Of a DNA stretch of 64,000 nt, positions 47,989-57,760 are shown in pieces. Each line of letters starts with the position of its first letter. The first letter of the stretch is position 1. Below the pieces are notes generated by a model that was not told the origin of the DNA, did not search any database, and worked only from the letters and a program-made list of their open reading frames with translations. The DNA is taken from assembly GCF_002443295.1 (NCBI RefSeq), contig NZ_BAOS01000005.1, positions 62,001 to 126,000 of the forward strand, given 5' to 3'. The translations under genes and the position numbers were made by a program. This stretch comes from Candidatus Scalindua japonica (lineage in GTDB: Bacteria > Planctomycetota > Brocadiia > Brocadiales > Scalinduaceae).

Positions 47989-49586
47989 AACATATCAAGA
48001 ATAATAATCGACTGTTAATTGCACAAGTAGAACCGCCACAAAATGAGGGTAGTGGTGACTACTTTTATCGTACACATGCGCCCGGAATTGCTATGGCACA
48101 GGAAGAGGGAGTACGCGTAATCAATTTGACTAACCAGCACCGACACAAGACCGAGATAATGATGAAAGCAGATGTCTTGATCTTGAAGAATATCTGTGAC
48201 CCGGATATTCTTCCCCTGATCAGAGGAAGAAAAGAACAAAGAAAACTGACAGTTTATGAAATAGCAGACGACCTTAACGCCCTGCAGACATGGAATCCGG
48301 TCTATTTTTTCTTCAAGAACAAACAAAATCTTGATTTGGGATTCCGCCTCGCAAATAGCTGCAATGCGTTACAGGTATCATCTCCTGAGCTGAAGAAACT
48401 CTACGGATATTTGAACAGAAATTGCACAGTTTTTCCCAATCAAATCCTGAATGTCCCACCGGAAAAACCATTAAAGAAGAACAATGAACAGGTAATTGGT
48501 TGGGGAGGGTCTCACGGACATATGGCAGACATGGCTGAGATTGCACAACCTCTGATAAATTGGATAATCACAAGACCCAATGTGTCTCTACACCTGATGT
48601 GCTCAGAACCAATCTGGAAACTCTTTGATTCTCTTCCACAGCATAAGAAGAGATGGACCCCACCTGGATTATTAGACGATTATTATAATTTTCTCCAGAA
48701 TATAGACATTGGTATTGCACCTTTAAAGGACTATGCTTTTAATCGTTCACGGTCAGATATAAAATTTCTGGAATATGCCGTTTCAGGAATAGTACCGGTA
48801 ATGGCCCACACTGGGCCCTACATTGAATCTGTAAACGTTGGTAAAACAGGCTTTCTTTATAAAAATACCGGAGAATTGATTGTCACTCTCAACCGGCTTA
48901 CAGATGACCGTATTTCAGCACAGAATGTCGCGAAAGAGGCCCGGCAATATGTAATACGAGAACGCCTTCAGTTACAGCATGGACGAGACAGATTGGATTT
49001 TTACCGACAACATCTAAAATTTCCACACAGACAAAGCAATGAAGTTGAGAGAAGTATTAAATGGTTTGAAGGGATATCGAAACTTGAAGGAGCAATTGTT
49101 AACGAAAGACATCTACAATTAAAGGCTACACGTTTTGAAGATCTTCTCCATGATGGATTGCTTGCTATGCAGATACAACGTAATATGCAATTGGCGAACG
49201 CAATATTTGAAGAAGCGGTAACCATGGAACCTGAAAACTATCTGACATTCATGTTTGCAGCATCCATATCACCTAATCCTATTGACTGCTTATGTAAAGC
49301 ACTTAAACAGGAACCACACTCGATAAGAACATGGATATTACTGGGAGAAGAGTTTGAAAGAATTGGAAAAATCAAGCAGGCCCTTGAATGCTATGAATCT
49401 GCAATCAATGTTTATTCTGATTACGATATTCCACATCTGAAAATAGGCGCTTTACTAAGAAAATTAGGAAGACATGCCCAGGCGAACCAGTTTTTCAAGA
49501 AAGCGAATATGATCGCTGAAAACCTTAAGTATTTAAATGTAACAACACCGGAAACAGATCTTAATGTAAACGTAAAAAATAGTTAG
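47985..49586 (+). CDS. Glycosyltransferase with C-terminal TPR region
   Basis: This 533-aa protein begins with RLLIAQVEPPQNEGSGDYFY, has the GT4-like central phosphate-binding GWGGSHGHMADMAEIAQPL and the acceptor/donor region SRSDIKFLEYAVSGIVPVMA. The last 140 residues contain helical repeats (about three TPRs, for example ALKQEPHSIRTWILLGEEFE and CYESAINVYSDYDIPHLKIG). It is coupled to the GT4 gene by an ATGA overlap. The combination again links a transferase with TPRs, as in its neighbours. Confidence 0.82.
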   Translation: MKHIKNNNRLLIAQVEPPQNEGSGDYFYRTHAPGIAMAQEEGVRVINLTNQHRHKTEIMMKADVLILKNICDPDILPLIRGRKEQRKLTVYEIADDLNALQTWNPVYFFFKNKQNLDLGFRLANSCNALQVSSPELKKLYGYLNRNCTVFPNQILNVPPEKPLKKNNEQVIGWGGSHGHMADMAEIAQPLINWIITRPNVSLHLMCSEPIWKLFDSLPQHKKRWTPPGLLDDYYNFLQNIDIGIAPLKDYAFNRSRSDIKFLEYAVSGIVPVMAHTGPYIESVNVGKTGFLYKNTGELIVTLNRLTDDRISAQNVAKEARQYVIRERLQLQHGRDRLDFYRQHLKFPHRQSNEVERSIKWFEGISKLEGAIVNERHLQLKATRFEDLLHDGLLAMQIQRNMQLANAIFEEAVTMEPENYLTFMFAASISPNPIDCLCKALKQEPHSIRTWILLGEEFERIGKIKQALECYESAINVYSDYDIPHLKIGALLRKLGRHAQANQFFKKANMIAENLKYLNVTTPETDLNVNVKNS

Positions 49587-49608
49587 ACTAAATATCAGAA
49601 CTCCCTCC

Positions 49609-49651
49609 ACTCTTTCAAAGGGAATACAGTAGTGGACTCATCTCGAAAGAG
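49609..49651. repeat. Degenerate copy of the CTCGAAAGAG palindrome
   Basis: CTCTTTCAAAGGG and ATCTCGAAAGAGAGAACAATCA resemble the arms of the hairpin after glgC, whose right arm continues GAGAGGACGATCA. The stem is imperfect. It lies between the GT4-TPR gene and the next TPR-GT9 gene. Confidence 0.45.
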
Positions 49652-49704
49652 AGAACAATCAGAAGTACTTATAACAAAAGATCTGAAGAGTGGTTAAACT
49701 TATT

Positions 49705-51597
49705 ATGCCAGAAATAAAAACCAATACATTGATTCAGGAAGCGTACCAGCTGCATCAGGCAGGAATGCTAACAAAAGCCGAAAAACTTTATAATAAACTG
49801 ATCAAAGAGCAACCGAACCAGATAGATGCTCTCTTCCTCCTGGGAACGCTTAATTTGCAACAAATGGACTTTGACACTGCATGTAGGTTTTTCAGAAAAA
49901 CACTTAAATTAATGCCTGATCACGCTATAGCACATTGTAACCTCGGTACATCACTTCATGGATCAGGAAAGCTTGAGGAAGCCATTGTAAGTTATAAGAA
50001 GTCAATATCACTCAGACCGGAATATGCTGAAGCACATTATAACCTTGGTAATGCATTCAAGGAGCAGGGACAACTCAAAAAGGCTGTTGAAAGCTATACT
50101 CAGGCAATATTGTATAAACAGAATTATGTTGACGCATACTACAATCTGGGTAATGTTCTCCGTTCACTGCATAGTCCTGATAAAGCAGTTGATAGTTACA
50201 AGAAAGCAATAATGCTTAAACCGGATTACGCAATGGCGCACTGCAATCTTGGCTCTGTCCTTCAGGAACTTGGTAAGATTGATGAAGCGATAGTTTGTTA
50301 CAAAATTGCAACGACATTCAGGTCGGATTATGTAATGGCATACTGCAATCTTGGTGCTGCATATCAAGAGCTTAGAAAGATTGATAAGGCAATAACGGTA
50401 TATAAAAAAGCTCTTTCATTAAATCCTGACTTTGTATTAGCAAATTGCAACCTGGGTTCTGCTTTGCAGGAAGCAGGACTATTGGACGAAGCGAAAACAT
50501 GTTATAAAAAAACTATTGCATTAAACCCTGAGTATGCGATGGCATACTCAAATCTCGGTTCAATATACCAGGAGTTTGGTAATATTGACAAGGCAGTAGA
50601 AAATTATGATCAAGCTATATCTCTGAACCCTGATGAACCTACGGCACATAAGAATAAATCTATCGCACTATTATTAAATGAGAACTTCATAGAGGGTTGG
50701 CCGGAATACGAATGGAGGCTTAAAACAAAGACCAATAGTCTAAGAGACTTCCTTAAACCAAGGTGGGACGGCTCTTCTCTGAGTGGAAATACTATTCTGG
50801 TTCATGCAGAGCAGGGTTTTGGAGATACTATACAATTTGTTCGATATCTTCCCATGGTTAAAGCACAGGGAGGACACGTGATATTCGAGTGTCATGACAG
50901 TCTCTTGCGTCTGCTCAAAAACTGTGATGGAATTGATAGAATTATAGAGAGATCATCTCATACTGTTCCGGATATACATTTTGATTTTCATATACCACTT
51001 TTAAGTTTACCAGGGTTATTTAAAACTACCATAGATTCAATACCATCTGATGTTCCCTATGTCTCGGTAGATGCGGGCCTTTCAGAGAAATGGCGATATA
51101 GGCTAAGCAATGACAGTAAATATAAGATTGGTATTGTATGGGCAGGTAATCCCTTATTTAAGAACTACAATACCAGGTCCAGCTCCCTGTCAGATTTCGC
51201 GGCTTTAGCAGAAATAAGAGAGCTATCACTCTACAGTCTTCAAAAAGGATCATCCACTTTAGAAAAAGATAATATTCCAGAGTTAAGTATCAAAGACTTG
51301 AGTAAAGAGTTAAATGATTTTGCGGACACTGCGGCAGTAATGAGTAATCTGGATCTTGTCATTTCAACAGACACTGCTGTAGTACATTTAGCCGGAGCTA
51401 TAGGTAAACCGGTGTGGACATTATTACATTCAGCGCCTGACTGGCGTTGGTGGCTTAAACGTACCGATAGCCCGTGGTATCCGAGTATGCGGTTGTTTAG
51501 ACAAAAACAGTTAAATGATTGGACAGGAGTGTTTGAGCAGGTGAAGGAAGCATTGGTTCCGGAGTGCAGATTGAGGAATACAAATTTCCAAACATAA
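49705..51597 (+). CDS. TPR-GT9-like glycosyltransferase
   Basis: This 630-aa protein is the single-module form of the array. About 9 TPRs cover residues 5-325, with joined units of the type YAEAHYNLGNAFKEQGQLKK. A GT9-like domain follows, marked by LVHAEQGFGDTIQFVRYLPM, KIGIVWAGNPLFKNY, STDTAVVHLAGAIGKPVWTL and APDWRWWLKR. The ATG at 49705 is chosen; a GTG at 49690 would add five codons and neither start has a good ribosome-binding site. It is followed by a further TPR fusion 87 bp on and is likely cotranscribed with it. Confidence 0.85.
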   Translation: MPEIKTNTLIQEAYQLHQAGMLTKAEKLYNKLIKEQPNQIDALFLLGTLNLQQMDFDTACRFFRKTLKLMPDHAIAHCNLGTSLHGSGKLEEAIVSYKKSISLRPEYAEAHYNLGNAFKEQGQLKKAVESYTQAILYKQNYVDAYYNLGNVLRSLHSPDKAVDSYKKAIMLKPDYAMAHCNLGSVLQELGKIDEAIVCYKIATTFRSDYVMAYCNLGAAYQELRKIDKAITVYKKALSLNPDFVLANCNLGSALQEAGLLDEAKTCYKKTIALNPEYAMAYSNLGSIYQEFGNIDKAVENYDQAISLNPDEPTAHKNKSIALLLNENFIEGWPEYEWRLKTKTNSLRDFLKPRWDGSSLSGNTILVHAEQGFGDTIQFVRYLPMVKAQGGHVIFECHDSLLRLLKNCDGIDRIIERSSHTVPDIHFDFHIPLLSLPGLFKTTIDSIPSDVPYVSVDAGLSEKWRYRLSNDSKYKIGIVWAGNPLFKNYNTRSSSLSDFAALAEIRELSLYSLQKGSSTLEKDNIPELSIKDLSKELNDFADTAAVMSNLDLVISTDTAVVHLAGAIGKPVWTLLHSAPDWRWWLKRTDSPWYPSMRLFRQKQLNDWTGVFEQVKEALVPECRLRNTNFQT

Positions 51598-51684
51598 AAA
51601 ATGTAAGGTATGTGCTGGATTAAGCAAAGTAAATCCACCATAAGTAAGATTTAAATATGAATATCGAACATTCAATAACATATA

Positions 51685-54600
51685 ATGAAAACTAACATTC
51701 ATAAATCTACATTTCAAATTACAGAATTGGCAAGCATGCTTCAACAAGCGAATAAGCTTCACCAGGCAGGAAAACTCGTAGAAGCCTCTTTCATTTACAA
51801 TAAAATACTTAAGAAACAGCATGATAACATAGATGCAATATCTCTCCTGGGCACACTAAAAATACAGACAGGGAACCATGATGAGGCCTGCGTATTACTT
51901 GAAAAAGCACTTGTTCTGAGTCCGGATGATGCAATTACATACAACAATCTTGGTTCCGCGCTTCATGCGTCCGGGCGATATGAAGATGCCTTGGTAAACT
52001 ACAAACAGGCAACTGTACTTAAACCGGATTATGCCGAAGCATATTGCAATCTTGGTTCCTCATTTTTTGAGTCATGTAAATTCGACAAGGCAGTTGAAGC
52101 TTTTAATAAAGCAATTACAATCAAGCCGGATTACGCAAAGGCCCATTACAATCTTGGTAACACTTTCAAGGAGCAGAAGAACTACGACGCGGCTATTAAT
52201 AGTTACAGACAGGCAATAACAATTAAGCCGAATTATGCATTAGCACACAATAATCTAGGTACGATACTTCAGGAACAGGGCAAAATAGATGAAGCAGATA
52301 AATGCTATAATCGTGCTATATCTCTGGAACCAAATTATATCGACGCGCATCTCAGCAAAGCGATTATATCACTATTAAATGGAGACTTCAAAAGCGGATG
52401 GCAGGAATACGAATGGAGATTGCAAACAGATAATTACAAACCTGGAAACTTAAATCGTCCAATCTGGAACGGGAAACCTCTGAATGGTAAAACAATACTT
52501 GTTCACACGGAACAGGGATTTGGAGACACTATTCAATTTCTAAGATATCTTCCTATGGTCAAGGCACAAGGAGGACGTGTAATATTCGAATGTAAGCAGG
52601 AGCTCTTTCGCCTTCTTAAAAACTATACTGGATTTGATAAAATTATAGAAAAAAATCCTTCCGGTAAAATATCAGTAGAGTATGATGTTCATGCCCCCCT
52701 ATTAAGCCTGCCTGGACTGTTTAAATCTACATTAGAAACAATACCATCAGGTGTTCCTTACATTACTGCAGATCCAACCCTGATCGATCAGTGGCATTTG
52801 CGTCTTGATGGTGACCGCAATTTCAAAATTGGTATAGTCTGGGCTGGTAATCCAAACCACAAAAAAGACCAGATCAGGTCTTGTTCGCTGTCTGATTTTG
52901 CTATGCTGACAGAGATTCCGGAGCTATCTATCTACAGCCTACAAAAGGGACACTCTTCTGCTGAAATTGATAAATATCCTGGTGGAGAAAAAATAATAAG
53001 ACTGGATGATGAAATAAACGACTTTGCCGATACTGCAGCAATAATCTCCAATCTTGATCTTGTTATTTCTGTAGATACCGTTGTCACGCATCTGGCAGGT
53101 GCTATTGGCAAACCGGTCTGGACACTTCTGCCTTTTGTACCGGATTGGCGTTGGTTATTAAATCGCAACGATAGCCCATGGTATCCGAGTATGAGTCTTT
53201 TCCGGCAGGCCCGCCTAAATGACTGGTCAGGAGTATTCGAACAGGTAAAAAAGGCATTAATTAATAATACCAGGTTGCGCCAGTCTGCCGACAGGGAGGT
53301 TTTTATAGATAAAGGAAAAGATAATATACAAGAAACAGGAACCCGAAAAACAGGATCAGAAATTGGGTCGTCCATTTCACTCTGTATGATTGTAAAAAAT
53401 GAAGAAGATAATCTTGAGAGATGTCTTGACAGTGTCCGAAATGTTGTAGATGAAATGGTAATCGTTGATACCGGTTCAACAGACAAGACTATTAAGATTG
53501 CAGAGAAATACGGAGCAAGAGTATTTAACCATCCCTGGGAAGGCAGCTTCAGTAAAGCAAGAAATTACTCTCTCAAGTATGCAACATGCGATTGGATCCT
53601 GATACTTGATGCCGATGAAGAGTTAAACAGGGAAGACACTCACAGACTCAAAGAAATAGCTGAAAACAGAGACTATCCAGCTGTTTCGTTTATTATAAAG
53701 AATAAATATAAAGACTCCAGCCAGGAAGGACATGCGCAAATGGTGCGCTTATACAGGAATTTCAGAGGAGTGCATTACAGAGGAATTGTCCATAATACCA
53801 TACAATACAGTGGCAAATGTCTCTATTCGCCAATCACTATAATACACCATGGTTACAACTTATCAGAGGACAAGATGGAAAAGAAATTTAAACGTACATC
53901 CACACTCCTTAAAAAACAGATAGAAAGTAACCCTTACAATCCAGTCCCACATATGTATTTAGGAGTTGCATATATGGACAGGTGTATGTACAAAGAGGCC
54001 ATTGCATATAGTAAAAAAACCATGTCTCTGGCAGAAGAAAAAGGATTTAATAGAAAGGATTTCCTGGTCTCATACTACATAGTGAGCGCCGCTTATTCTG
54101 AAATGAAAGAATTTAAAGATTCTGTGATATATGCTCTTATGTCTATTGATTTGGATAATCAGTTCCTGGACGGTTACTGTCTGTTAGCTTTTGCTTATTA
54201 CAACCTGAAAAAGTACAACAATTTTATAGATGCTTCAGATAAATACTTGACTATCTGGAATAAAATAACAGGTCTATTTTCAGAAAAAAAACATATTGCT
54301 TTACATAGTCCTGAGGAACAGAGAAAGTCTGAGAATGAGCTCCGTAACAATGTCATCTACCATACAATTGGTCATAAGTGGAAAATACATCTTCTACGCG
54401 GATTTTACTACTTCTCCAGTGGCCAGGAAGAAAGAGGTAAGCCAGAGATTGAGAAGGCTGTCGATGAATCAACTGAAATGGAATATTGTTTTACACTTCT
54501 CGGAAGGTTTTATATTGAAAATAATAATATTGATAAAGCTGAAGATGCATTCAGAAAGTTATTATGCATCAATGAAAAATCAGTAAATGCATTATTTAAT

Positions 54601-54954
54601 TTAGGCCATATCAAGTTCAAAAAGAATGCTCTGAATGAAACTCTCTTTTTCTGGAAAAAGGCAGTTGAAATAGAACCATCCCTATTCGACACCAGGCTGC
54701 TTATGTGTAAAGTAAACATTGTGCTTGGAAACTTCGAAGATATTGTCATTGAGTGTGATCAACTATTACAAATATTAAAAATGTCAAGAAAGGGAACTAT
54801 TGAAAGTTTAAGCGATTTAGGAAACAAATTTTTTTCGATAGGCGATAATCTAAAAAAAAGAGATGAGATGGAAGCGGCTGAAACAGCATACAGAATTAGT
54901 AAAGAGTTAGACCGGATTTCCTGGAATGCTCCAATGCAATACGTAAACACGTAG
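51685..54954 (+). CDS. TPR-GT9-GT2-TPR multidomain glycosyltransferase
   Basis: This 1089-aa protein carries two transferase domains of different folds. About 6 TPRs (residues 10-225) are followed by a GT9-like domain (LVHTEQGFGDTIQFLRYLPM, IGIVWAGNPNHKKDQ and SVDTVVTHLAGAIGKP), ending near residue 540. A GT2 (GT-A) domain then starts with SLCMIVKNEEDNLERCLDSV and contains VDTGSTDKTIKIAEKYGA, SKARNYSLKYATCDWILILD and the DADEE metal motif. TPR-like helices complete the protein. The third domain resembles the next gene, so the fusion probably arose by joining a TPR-GT9 gene to a GT2-TPR gene. Confidence 0.85.
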   Translation: MKTNIHKSTFQITELASMLQQANKLHQAGKLVEASFIYNKILKKQHDNIDAISLLGTLKIQTGNHDEACVLLEKALVLSPDDAITYNNLGSALHASGRYEDALVNYKQATVLKPDYAEAYCNLGSSFFESCKFDKAVEAFNKAITIKPDYAKAHYNLGNTFKEQKNYDAAINSYRQAITIKPNYALAHNNLGTILQEQGKIDEADKCYNRAISLEPNYIDAHLSKAIISLLNGDFKSGWQEYEWRLQTDNYKPGNLNRPIWNGKPLNGKTILVHTEQGFGDTIQFLRYLPMVKAQGGRVIFECKQELFRLLKNYTGFDKIIEKNPSGKISVEYDVHAPLLSLPGLFKSTLETIPSGVPYITADPTLIDQWHLRLDGDRNFKIGIVWAGNPNHKKDQIRSCSLSDFAMLTEIPELSIYSLQKGHSSAEIDKYPGGEKIIRLDDEINDFADTAAIISNLDLVISVDTVVTHLAGAIGKPVWTLLPFVPDWRWLLNRNDSPWYPSMSLFRQARLNDWSGVFEQVKKALINNTRLRQSADREVFIDKGKDNIQETGTRKTGSEIGSSISLCMIVKNEEDNLERCLDSVRNVVDEMVIVDTGSTDKTIKIAEKYGARVFNHPWEGSFSKARNYSLKYATCDWILILDADEELNREDTHRLKEIAENRDYPAVSFIIKNKYKDSSQEGHAQMVRLYRNFRGVHYRGIVHNTIQYSGKCLYSPITIIHHGYNLSEDKMEKKFKRTSTLLKKQIESNPYNPVPHMYLGVAYMDRCMYKEAIAYSKKTMSLAEEKGFNRKDFLVSYYIVSAAYSEMKEFKDSVIYALMSIDLDNQFLDGYCLLAFAYYNLKKYNNFIDASDKYLTIWNKITGLFSEKKHIALHSPEEQRKSENELRNNVIYHTIGHKWKIHLLRGFYYFSSGQEERGKPEIEKAVDESTEMEYCFTLLGRFYIENNNIDKAEDAFRKLLCINEKSVNALFNLGHIKFKKNALNETLFFWKKAVEIEPSLFDTRLLMCKVNIVLGNFEDIVIECDQLLQILKMSRKGTIESLSDLGNKFFSIGDNLKKRDEMEAAETAYRISKELDRISWNAPMQYVNT

Positions 54955-54976
54955 ATGAAAGCTGATAGGATGAAAA

Positions 54977-56869
54977 ATGAATAAGATGAAAAAAAATCAG
55001 AAGCTTGACAATAATCCAACTCTTTCTCTTTGCATGATAGTAAAAAATGAAGAATATTTTCTTCCCATGTGTCTTGATAGTGTTAAAGACTATATTGATG
55101 AAATAGTTATTGTAGATACCGGTTCAACCGACAAAACTATTGAAATTGCCGAAAGCTATAATGCAAAGATATATCATCATCCATGGGAAAACAGTTTCAG
55201 TAAGGCAAGAAATTATTCCCTTAAGTACGCGACTTCTGACTGGATCCTGATACTAGATGCTGATGAAGAGATAGATAAAGAAGACGCGCACAGACTTAAA
55301 GAAGTTATCAAGGATCCTTTGGAGAGTGAAGCTTCGCAAAGAGTTGATCTGATATTTATTCCCGTATATAGTAAATTCAATAATGGGAAGAACCTATCCA
55401 TTGCTAATTCAGAAAGACTATTTAGAAATCACCTTGGTATATGCTACGACGGAATAGTCCATAATACTCTTCGATACTCAGCCCCTACCAGAAAAGAAAA
55501 TATCAGATTGCATCACCACGGTTATAATCAGGACAACGAACAGATGGAGAGAAAGTTCCTACGCACTTCGACGTTGTTAAAAGAGCAAATTAAAAATGAT
55601 CCGGAAAACCCGGTACCTCACCACAATCTTGCTGTTTCATTTCTTGACAGGAATATGAACAGTGAGTGCATCAAAGAAGCGCTTGAAGCAATCAGGCTAT
55701 TTGAACTGCAAAATAGTGATTCACAACTAAGGCTTCTTTCGTACTATTCGGCAGGCGTAGCATTTTATCGCATTAATGAACTCTCAAACGCAAAAAAATA
55801 TGCTATAAAATCACTAAGCTTCTATTCCGAATATGTAGATGCCTACTGCCTGCTTTCCTCCATATATTTTCTTCAAAAAGAATATGACAAATGTATAGAG
55901 ACTACTAAAAAGTATCTGGATTTATTGCCGTCTATCGAATCTGACCCAAATAGTGTTCTCTCTATACCTTACAATACACTACAACACGCTGGACTGGCCT
56001 ACTCACGGATGGCAATAATTTTTCTTGAGCAAGGTCATGAGCCTGATGGTCTGCTTGCGTTCAAAAATGCTGTAAACAGCTCTCATAAGAAATGGGAGCC
56101 ATATATAAATGTATCCAGGCACTTTGCAGAACACGGAAATTCAAAACTTGCAGAAAAATTTCTGACAAAGGGAATCAAGTTAGATCCATGCAACAGACAT
56201 ATGCTCTATTATGCATCTGAATTTTATGAAAACTCAGGTGCATCAGACAAAGCATTAAACTGTCTCAAGGCGATAATATATTGCCTTCCTGATGAAACTC
56301 AGGCAATATATAAAATGGGTCTCCTCCTTATGAAAAAAAACCAGTATGATGAAGCAATTAAATCATTTAAGGCTGTTACAGATAAAGAACCGGAACATTT
56401 TAATGCTCTATTTAACATGGCTATAGCATATGAGGGAATTGGAAACACAAATAAATCTAAAGAAATATACAATGTTTTAACAAAGAAGGATCCGAATAAT
56501 CCTGAAGTACGGTTGAGACAGGGCTCTCTTTTTTTAAATGAAAATGATTACACCAGAGCAAAAGAGTATTTTAGTAAATTATTAAACACTGAAAAATACC
56601 TGATAGAAGCTCATTTGGGGCTAAGCAAGATTGCATTATCTATGAATGACCCGGAAAGCTGTATAAAGAGTTGCGATGAGTTGTTGAAACATCTCAACCT
56701 GCCCAGAGATATTACAATAAATAATATCAGCGAATTAAGTGAACTTTACATACAAATTGGAATTGTATTATTAAGAGAGCATAAGGAACATCAGGTAAAA
56801 TTTTCATTTAAAATTGCGGAGTTGTTAAAACCCGGTATTATTGATAATCTAGAAATAAAACGGTATTAA
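54977..56869 (+). CDS. GT2 glycosyltransferase with C-terminal TPRs
   Basis: This 630-aa protein is a paralogue of the C-terminal half of the previous gene. Residues 14-230 are a GT2 domain (LSLCMIVKNEEYFLPMCLDS, IVDTGSTDKTIEIAES, DWILILDADEE and the HHHG-type acceptor loop LHHHGYNQDNEQMERKF). TPRs run from about residue 215 to the end. AGGA lies six bases before the ATG and 22 bp separate it from the previous stop, so the two are an operon. It is the last gene of the array; an IS remnant follows. Confidence 0.88.
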   Translation: MNKMKKNQKLDNNPTLSLCMIVKNEEYFLPMCLDSVKDYIDEIVIVDTGSTDKTIEIAESYNAKIYHHPWENSFSKARNYSLKYATSDWILILDADEEIDKEDAHRLKEVIKDPLESEASQRVDLIFIPVYSKFNNGKNLSIANSERLFRNHLGICYDGIVHNTLRYSAPTRKENIRLHHHGYNQDNEQMERKFLRTSTLLKEQIKNDPENPVPHHNLAVSFLDRNMNSECIKEALEAIRLFELQNSDSQLRLLSYYSAGVAFYRINELSNAKKYAIKSLSFYSEYVDAYCLLSSIYFLQKEYDKCIETTKKYLDLLPSIESDPNSVLSIPYNTLQHAGLAYSRMAIIFLEQGHEPDGLLAFKNAVNSSHKKWEPYINVSRHFAEHGNSKLAEKFLTKGIKLDPCNRHMLYYASEFYENSGASDKALNCLKAIIYCLPDETQAIYKMGLLLMKKNQYDEAIKSFKAVTDKEPEHFNALFNMAIAYEGIGNTNKSKEIYNVLTKKDPNNPEVRLRQGSLFLNENDYTRAKEYFSKLLNTEKYLIEAHLGLSKIALSMNDPESCIKSCDELLKHLNLPRDITINNISELSELYIQIGIVLLREHKEHQVKFSFKIAELLKPGIIDNLEIKRY

Positions 56870-56984
56870 ATAATCATCCCTGAATAAGTCTTTTTTCAGG
56901 ATAATATCATATAAATAAGATGTATTAAATATTTTGTAAAACCAGCTATGTTCTTTGTATATAGAAAAACAGACTAAAAAGAAG

Positions 56985-57330
56985 TGCCTCTCAGGAGCTT
57001 CCTCAAGTTGTATCCCCATCCGGATAAGATAACGTTAATACCGTCTCCATCTATTCCATGAAGATAGTCACACCCTGATCATCCATCCGTTTTTGCTTGT
57101 CCTACCACTACTTCATTTCAGATCGCCGTTTTATTCACTCCCTCACAGATACTTGCAATTTCTTAGTCCCCTTCTGCCTTCAATATGTACTGATGCCTCA
57201 CCGGTATAGTCATAACCATGATATCCACGGTCAACTTAAATATCATTCACTTTAAAACATGATATCCTTTTCGGATGAGTGATAGGTATCTTTAATATAT
57301 GTCCATCATAAGGATTGCTATGAATTGGCA
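56985..57330 (-). mobile_element. Remnant of an IS5-like transposase gene
   Basis: The leftward strand reads, with frameshifts and a TGA, SNPYDGHILK, VDRGYHGYDYTG and a C-terminal GQAKTDG, YLHGIDGDGINVILSGWGYN and LRKLLRGTS. These match the catalytic and C-terminal signatures of IS5-type DDE transposases (VDRGYRG and ...KGIEGDRINAILSGxGxNLRKLL). Only the C-terminal third is left and no inverted ends are evident. The element is inactive. Confidence 0.75.
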
Positions 57331-57512
57331 ATTGCTTATTTAAAGCCCATAAGATATTAACCGATAATATAGTTAATACTATTTAGCTTTCATATTAATC
57401 ATACTTTTTAAAATCATGAACAGACTAACCACATACGTAAGTACTTGAAACGTTGAAGATTACTACCATTTATCAGAAATAGAAAAAATTTATTTTTTTT
57501 TCGGAAATTTAC

Positions 57513-57539
57513 TAAAGTCCTTTTGTTTATTTCCGATGA
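57513..57539 (+). promoter_or_regulatory. Sigma-28 (FliA) flagellar promoter of the flagellin gene
   Basis: TAAAGTCC (57513-57520), an 11-base spacer and TCCGATGA (57532-57539) match the TAAAGTTT-N11-GCCGATAA consensus well. It lies about 220 bases before the flagellin ATG, giving a long leader. The leader contains no gene that I can support. Confidence 0.75.
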
Positions 57540-57760
57540 TAATATCAGTAATAAATTATTAAAATAGCCAAAAATTTTTTAATGACGAAAGAGGAGGTGA
57601 TGAATTAGAAGGTGGCTTAAAGTAGTATTTGATTAATTTTTTATGTTTTTACTTTGTTTTGCTGTATATGGCAGGGAAGTCAGATCAGCAGAAAATTTTG
57701 TAAATATTTGCTGCAGAATGTTTAACAACACTCTACACAAAAATCAAGGAGGATTAAAAA

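Noticed and set aside
35972-56869. Regularly spaced repeats of about 102 bp, considered as a CRISPR or satellite array
   Set aside because: The spacing equals 34 codons and the repeats are in frame; they encode TPR units and lack constant repeat sequences.
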